Assembly: GCA_021817185.1 (NCBI GenBank)
Contig: JAKAVU010000091.1
Location: 1-9,804 of the forward strand
Direction: 5' to 3'
DNA length: 9,804 nt
From: a bacterium
Lineage (GTDB): Bacteria > Chloroflexota > Dormibacteria > UBA8260 > Bog-877
Part shown: positions 7,020 through 9,804 of the stretch, piece after piece
How positions within the stretch are numbered: the first letter of the stretch is position 1
Layout of the letters: every line of letters begins with the position of its first letter
Made by a program: the position numbers and the translations under genes
The notes under the pieces: model-generated
Database searches by the model: none
What the model was told of the DNA's origin: nothing
The model's input: the letters and a program-made list of their open reading frames with translations, nothing else

Positions 7020-7503
7020 ATGTTTGGCACGGCGGTATCGGCCCAAGCACAGACCCTGGACCAGTGGGTAGCGAGCGCCGACAACATCATTGTGGGTACG
7101 GCTACCGCGATCAAGCCGAATCCGTTCAGCGCCTACTTTGGTCACCTGCGCTCTGACTCAGACGTTGAAGCGCCCCAGGCTTCAGGAAGTCACGATTGTC
7201 CAGCCCGGTGAGTTGCAGCCCGCGAGTGACTTGAGGTGGGTGATCGTCGCCTCGGCACCACGTGATCCTCTCCTTTTGCCAGGGCAAGATGCTTTGCCCT
7301 TCTTGACCAAAGCGGCGGGGAAGACGAACTTCAGTGTCCAGGCCGTCACCAGCACCTATACAATCAGCGAGGGGAGTGTTGAGGCTGCCCTGGGCAATCC
7401 TTTCGCCGTGGAGGTGTCGGGGCGGGCACCGGCTGGGGTGAAGGGGCAAATCGCCAGCAGGCTTGCGGCAATCAGCAACTCGCAAAAGACAGCACGCGTA
7501 TGA
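7020..7503 (+). pseudogene. Secreted-type protein of unknown function, frameshifted
   Basis: The frame from ATG 7020 has a good ribosome-binding site (GAGGA, 5 nt spacing). It encodes SAQAQTLDQWVASADNIIVG, then TATAIKPNPFSAYFGHLR, and stops at 7211. The frame shifted by one base continues as TQTLKRPRLQEVTIVQPGEL and runs to a TGA at 7503. Together they look like one protein in which a VxASADxIIVGTVT-type strand is followed by a TLKGxxxxEVTIVQPGG-type strand, a pattern seen in many secreted or lipoprotein domains of Gram-positive bacteria. The break lies near 7150-7170. The start region ends in what looks like a signal peptidase site (SAQA-Q), but the hydrophobic core is missing. The TGA overlaps the next gene's ATG (ATGA at 7500-7503). 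It may be a decayed gene or carry a sequencing error. Confidence 0.55.
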
Positions 7504-7970
7504 TGCTCGCCGTGCTGCCGCGCGCAGCCGGGCGGCGGGCAGTCACGCAGAGGCGGTGGCCCGGCCTGCTGTTGTGTGTCGCGTCTATTGGACTGGCTGG
7601 GTGTGGGGCGACCTCTGCTGCACCACCAACCATAATATGTGGCCACGTTCTTAGCCGCTCAGCAGCGGGCATTGGGGTCTACCCGATCTGGGGTCGAGGA
7701 GCTCGTGGCGTCGTCCGATACCCCTCAGTGGGTAACGTTGTGTATGTCCAAGTAGCCATGAGCTGCTCCGCCGGGAGTGAGGTGCGAATCAGCCCTTCTG
7801 GTCTTCTGCGCGTCGTGCGTTCGGTCCGCGCCAAGGATGGACACTTGGCGTTGGTGGTGGTGGCGCAGGTCCGGCCGGGCCTGGCCACGATCACAGCGAC
7901 GCACGCTGGACATACGGTAGGCCGAATCCAGATCGAGCTGTTGCCCGAGGCGCCGCCGCCTTCGCCATAA
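7500..7970 (+). CDS. Putative lipoprotein with Ig-like beta-rich domain
   Basis: A 156-residue protein with an Arg-rich N-terminus, a hydrophobic core (PGLLLCVASIGLAG) and the lipobox LAGC with the lipidated Cys at residue 35. It should therefore be diacylglyceryl-anchored outside the membrane. The mature part is beta-strand-rich (NVVYVQVAMSC, LALVVVAQV) and ends RPGLATITATHAGHTVGRIQIELL, which resembles the final strands of bacterial Ig-like (Big) domains. No enzymatic motif is seen, and two further Cys (in TIICG and AMSCSAG) could form a disulfide. The ATG overlaps the stop of the preceding frameshifted gene by ATGA, so the two were probably a translationally coupled pair of envelope proteins. 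Function is unknown; ligand binding or a scaffold role is a guess. Confidence 0.7.
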   Translation: MMLAVLPRAAGRRAVTQRRWPGLLLCVASIGLAGCGATSAAPPTIICGHVLSRSAAGIGVYPIWGRGARGVVRYPSVGNVVYVQVAMSCSAGSEVRISPSGLLRVVRSVRAKDGHLALVVVAQVRPGLATITATHAGHTVGRIQIELLPEAPPPSP

Positions 7971-8185
7971 CGCCCCGGGTCTTCAGAGGATCTGCGCCTG
8001 TAGCCGTCGTCGGGTCGGCACCCTGGTAGACGGCGGAGCAGTAGAGGCACAGCCGCCGACCGGCCGCCGGTTCGTCTTGAGCCAACTCCGCTACTTCATC
8101 TTCAAACAGCGTGATGGCCAACAGGTTGTGGGTGGGCGACAACCAATCCGGTCCTCAGAGGAGTGTGGGTGCGCGCGAACGGCGG

Positions 8186-8191
8186 TAGTCT
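8186..8191 (+). promoter_or_regulatory. -10 element for the small membrane protein gene
   Basis: TAGTCT sits exactly 6 nt before the GTG at 8198, and no Shine-Dalgarno sequence is present. The geometry is the same as for the Nudix and GNAT genes. No -35 hexamer is evident. Confidence 0.4.
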
Positions 8192-8197
8192 GAGCGT

Positions 8198-8302
8198 GTG
8201 TTCTTCAAGGGCCGAGGATTCAAGAGCGATCGAGCAAAGATCGTCCTTTTGATCCTGGTCTTCGCGGTCGCCTACATTGTCCTGACCGTCCTATCCGTCT
8301 GA
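8198..8302 (+). CDS. Small single-span membrane protein, 34 residues
   Basis: GTG-initiated frame of 34 codons. The product opens with a positively charged segment (FFKGRGFKSDRAK) followed by an unbroken hydrophobic stretch of about 20 residues (IVLLILVFAVAYIVLTVLSV) that ends at the stop codon. This is the composition of a single-span protein with its N-terminus inside by the positive-inside rule. A -10-like TAGTCT lies 6 nt before the GTG, so it may be read from a leaderless mRNA. It stands alone between the lipoprotein gene and the recombinase gene. The length is below common gene-calling limits. I do not recognise the family; a membrane-complex subunit, a toxin-like peptide or a regulator are all possible. 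Confidence 0.55.
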   Translation: MFFKGRGFKSDRAKIVLLILVFAVAYIVLTVLSV

Positions 8303-8448
8303 GATCACGGCTCCCGCACCCCCAGCGTGAAACGGGTCAGTTGCCGAGAAGTGCAATCTCAGCCATAGGCACCCCAGAGATGCGTTCACCATTGACGCGA
8401 TCGCGGCGTTCGCAACCCTCAGCCGCGGATCTCCGCCGGCCTCCAGCG

Positions 8449-9389
8449 CTAGTCCTGGCCCAGGAGGACGAGCGTACCGGCCTGGTAGTCGTCCGACGTG
8501 TCCAGGTGGCTGTACACCCCCTGGATCATCGTCAGGTCGGAATGGCCCAAGATCCGCTGCAGGCTGATGATGTTCCCGCCGCGGCGGAGCCACTCGGTGG
8601 CGAAACTGTGGCGGAAGACGTGGGGGTAGACCGGCTTCTCGATGCCTGCCTCTCGGGCCAGGCTTCGCACCGCCTGCTCGAGCCCGCTCTTGGTGAGGGG
8701 CGCGTACCTGCCGTCGGCTCCCTTGCGCAGGGCGACGAAGACGGGGTCGCGCCGGGGTCGGCCGCGCGAGCGGTCAGGTAGCGACGCAGACGCCCGTAGA
8801 GAGCCGGCGCGAGGGGCACGATCCTGTCGCGGCTGCCCTTGCCCCTCACCTTGAGGGCGAACTCAGAGCGCCGCGGCTCCCAGAGGTCTTCGGCACGCAA
8901 CGCGAGCACCTCGCCGAGCCTGAGCCCGCAGTCGGCGAGCACTCGCACGAGGAGCTTGTCGCGCTCCGTCTTGGCCGCGTTCTCCATGGCCTGGATCTCC
9001 TCGCGGGTGAGCACGTCCCAGACTCTCTGCTCGGGTCGTGGCAGTCTTGGGCTGGCGCCGACGGCAGCGGCTCCGCCCTCTGGAGTCTGGGCCCAGGCCA
9101 GGAACACCCGCACCGCCCGGACGTACGAGCGCACTGTCGAGCGGCGCAGGGGGCCGTGCGGTCCTTTGCGTTCGATCCGGCGGGCGGTGAAGCGTCCCAC
9201 GACTTGGGGGGTGAGGTCGCTGGGCTTGACGATCTCCTCGGACGCGGACCAGGGCAGGAACTGGCGGGCGAGTGTGGCGTCGTACCAGTCGACCGTTCGC
9301 AGGGACAGTCCCCTGCCGCGGCAGTCGGCGATGAAGTCCGGGGAAAGAAAAGTCAGTGATTGGGTGGGAGCGGGTTCGCGCTCGTCCAT
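8449..9389 (-). pseudogene. Tyrosine recombinase/integrase, frameshifted
   Basis: The product starts at ATG 9389, preceded by GGAG with 6 nt spacing; an upstream start at 9506 lacks this support. Residues 10-100 form a SAM-like core-binding domain (FIADCRGRGLSLRTVDWYDA, then STVRSYVRAVRVFLAWA). The catalytic domain has Arg157 in CGLRLGEVLAL and Lys184 in KVRGKG. At a run of four G/C pairs (8743-8746) the frame is lost. One frame over, it continues PVFVALRKGADGRYAPLTKS through HVFRHSFATEWLRRG (His-x-x-Arg), LGHSDLTMIQGVYSHLD (His and the Tyr nucleophile), to a TAG at 8449. Restoring one base gives about 313 residues, a normal length with all catalytic residues. It lies next to the tRNA-Arg gene and reads away from it, as expected for the integrase of an element inserted there. 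It is either inactivated or a one-base sequencing error. Confidence 0.9.
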
Positions 9390-9398
9390 TTCAGTCTC

Positions 9399-9437
9399 CA
9401 GCGCTTTGGGTCCAGGAAGCGCTGTTACACAGCGCTT
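9399..9437. promoter_or_regulatory. Three 8-bp half-sites upstream of the integrase
   Basis: CAGCGCTT at 9399-9406, AAGCGCTG at 9417-9424 and CAGCGCTT at 9430-9437. The second and third form a perfect 8-bp inverted repeat around a 5-nt TTACA loop, and the first repeats the third in direct orientation. They lie 10-48 bp upstream of the integrase start and between it and the tRNA attachment site. That position fits arm-type recombinase sites, an excisionase or repressor operator, or a 5' leader hairpin. Confidence 0.55.
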
Positions 9438-9520
9438 GACCCTCCTACTGTCCTCCGCGTTTGCGCTGGATGTCAGCAGAGTCGGGCGCTGTCCATCCCA
9501 ATTCATTTGAACTAGGATGG

Positions 9521-9563
9521 TGCGCCCAGAGGGATTTGAACCCCCGCAAACCCAGATCCGTAG
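9521..9563 (-). repeat. 3' half of tRNA-Arg, putative attR
   Basis: This copy is part of the intact tRNA gene and is directly repeated at 2327-2368 (39 of 43 aligned columns identical). The shared segment runs from the anticodon loop to the discriminator base, the usual crossover region for tRNA-targeting tyrosine recombinases. Confidence 0.65.
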
Positions 9564-9596
9564 TCTGGTGCTCTATCCGGGCTGAGCTATGGGCGC
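9522..9596 (-). tRNA. tRNA-Arg(ACG)
   Basis: A 75-nt cloverleaf on the minus strand. Acceptor GCGCCCA pairs with TGGGCGC, D-stem GCTC with GAGC, anticodon stem CCAGA with TCTGG around the loop CTACGGA (anticodon ACG), and T-stem GGGGG with CCCTC (one G-U) around TTCAAAT. The discriminator base is A at 9521 and CCA is not encoded. A34 would be deaminated to inosine to read CGN arginine codons. The 3' end faces the integrase gene 132 bp away, and the same 3' half recurs at 2327-2368. Confidence 0.95.
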
Positions 9597-9639
9597 CGAC
9601 CGATCGATTCTAACCTGTGGTGGGCTGGCGCCCCTCGGG

Positions 9640-9804
9640 TCACTCCTTGGCGCTGCTCCCGGGTACCCCCTCCAGCGCCCTGGTTGCCGCTATCCGGCAC
9701 CCGACCTGATCCAGGGCTGCCGTCAACTCCTCCCGAAGCGACTCGTCGAACGGGATCGGGTGATTGTCCAACTCGCGGAGCAGGGCTGAGAGTTGGAGGG
9801 CCTT
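9640..9804 (-). CDS. C-terminal end of an unidentified protein
   Basis: The minus-strand frame enters from the right edge and ends at TGA 9642-9640. It shows 54 residues including ALLRELDNHPIPFDESLREE and LDQVGCRIAATRALEGVPGS. The segment looks helical and charged, as in a normal soluble protein, and the frame has G/C-biased third positions. I do not recognise the family, and the gene start lies outside the window. It is upstream of the tRNA-Arg gene on the same strand, with 43 bp between them, and probably belongs to the host chromosome outside the integrated element. Confidence 0.6.
   Translation of the reverse strand, partial: KALQLSALLRELDNHPIPFDESLREELTAALDQVGCRIAATRALEGVPGSSAKE

Larger units (their letters stand above)
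2327..9563. mobile_element. Putative tRNA-Arg-targeted integrative element (about 7.2 kb)
   Basis: Directly repeated tRNA 3' halves at 2327-2368 and 9521-9563 bracket a block whose right end carries a tyrosine recombinase gene immediately beside the intact tRNA-Arg gene and reading away from it. By established knowledge, tyrosine recombinases of integrative elements often use the anticodon-loop to 3'-end part of a tRNA gene as attB. Integration restores the tRNA and leaves a displaced 3' half at the far end, which is what is seen. The cargo is an MBL-fold hydrolase, two methyltransferases, a GNAT, a secreted/lipoprotein pair and a small membrane protein. No transfer, replication or excisionase gene was recognised. 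The repeats are not identical (39 of 43 aligned columns), so the element is either old, or attP and attB differed at integration. The boundaries are inferred. Confidence 0.55.

Noticed and set aside
7891..8142. 83-codon minus-strand frame with CLYC
   Set aside because: It starts at TTG, has no clear ribosome-binding site and overlaps the lipoprotein 3' end. The CxxC alone is not enough to call a gene.
1..9804. CRISPR array, toxin-antitoxin pair or known anti-phage system
   Set aside because: No regularly spaced repeats and no Cas, nuclease, reverse transcriptase, TIR or paired toxin-antitoxin genes were recognised. The methyltransferases lack the DNA-methyltransferase motifs I know and have no partner restriction enzyme.

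Overview
The window is high-GC DNA (estimated at a little over 60% G+C, not computed) and looks like an Actinomycetota chromosome or a related high-GC Terrabacteria lineage such as Dormibacterota. This rests on the protein families, the frequent GTG starts, and several genes whose start codon lies 6-7 nt after a -10-like hexamer with no Shine-Dalgarno sequence, as in leaderless transcripts. A lower taxonomic rank cannot be supported from the sequence.

Left flank (1-2326): the C-terminal part of a DHA2-type MFS drug/proton antiporter (+), a VOC/glyoxalase-like protein (-) and a Nudix hydrolase (+). These look like ordinary accessory metabolic and detoxification genes.

Putative integrated element (about 2327-9563): a complete tRNA-Arg(ACG) gene at 9522-9596 (-) is followed on its 3' side by a tyrosine recombinase gene. 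A second copy of the tRNA 3' half, from anticodon loop to discriminator, lies in direct orientation at 2327-2368. This is the classic layout of a tRNA-targeted integrative element of about 7.2 kb, with attR at the tRNA and attL at the remote fragment. The cargo is a metallo-beta-lactamase-fold hydrolase, two class I SAM methyltransferases in tandem, a RimJ/RimL-type GNAT acetyltransferase, a secreted-protein/lipoprotein pair joined by an ATGA overlap, and a 34-residue single-span membrane protein that is easily missed. I see no replication, transfer or excisionase gene.

Signs of decay or rearrangement: the recombinase has all its catalytic residues but is split by one frameshift in a short G/C run. 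The gene at 7020-7503 is also frameshifted and has no signal-peptide core. The 3' end of a second copy of the CmoM-like methyltransferase lies just inside the left boundary, and part of it is almost identical to the intact copy. Both frameshifts could be sequencing errors.

Right flank (9597-9804): a short spacer and the C-terminal 54 codons of an unrecognised protein on the minus strand, upstream of the tRNA gene. Nothing here forms a clearly new multi-gene system. The most interesting items are the element itself, the three-part 8-bp inverted repeat between its recombinase and the tRNA, and the small undescribed genes.
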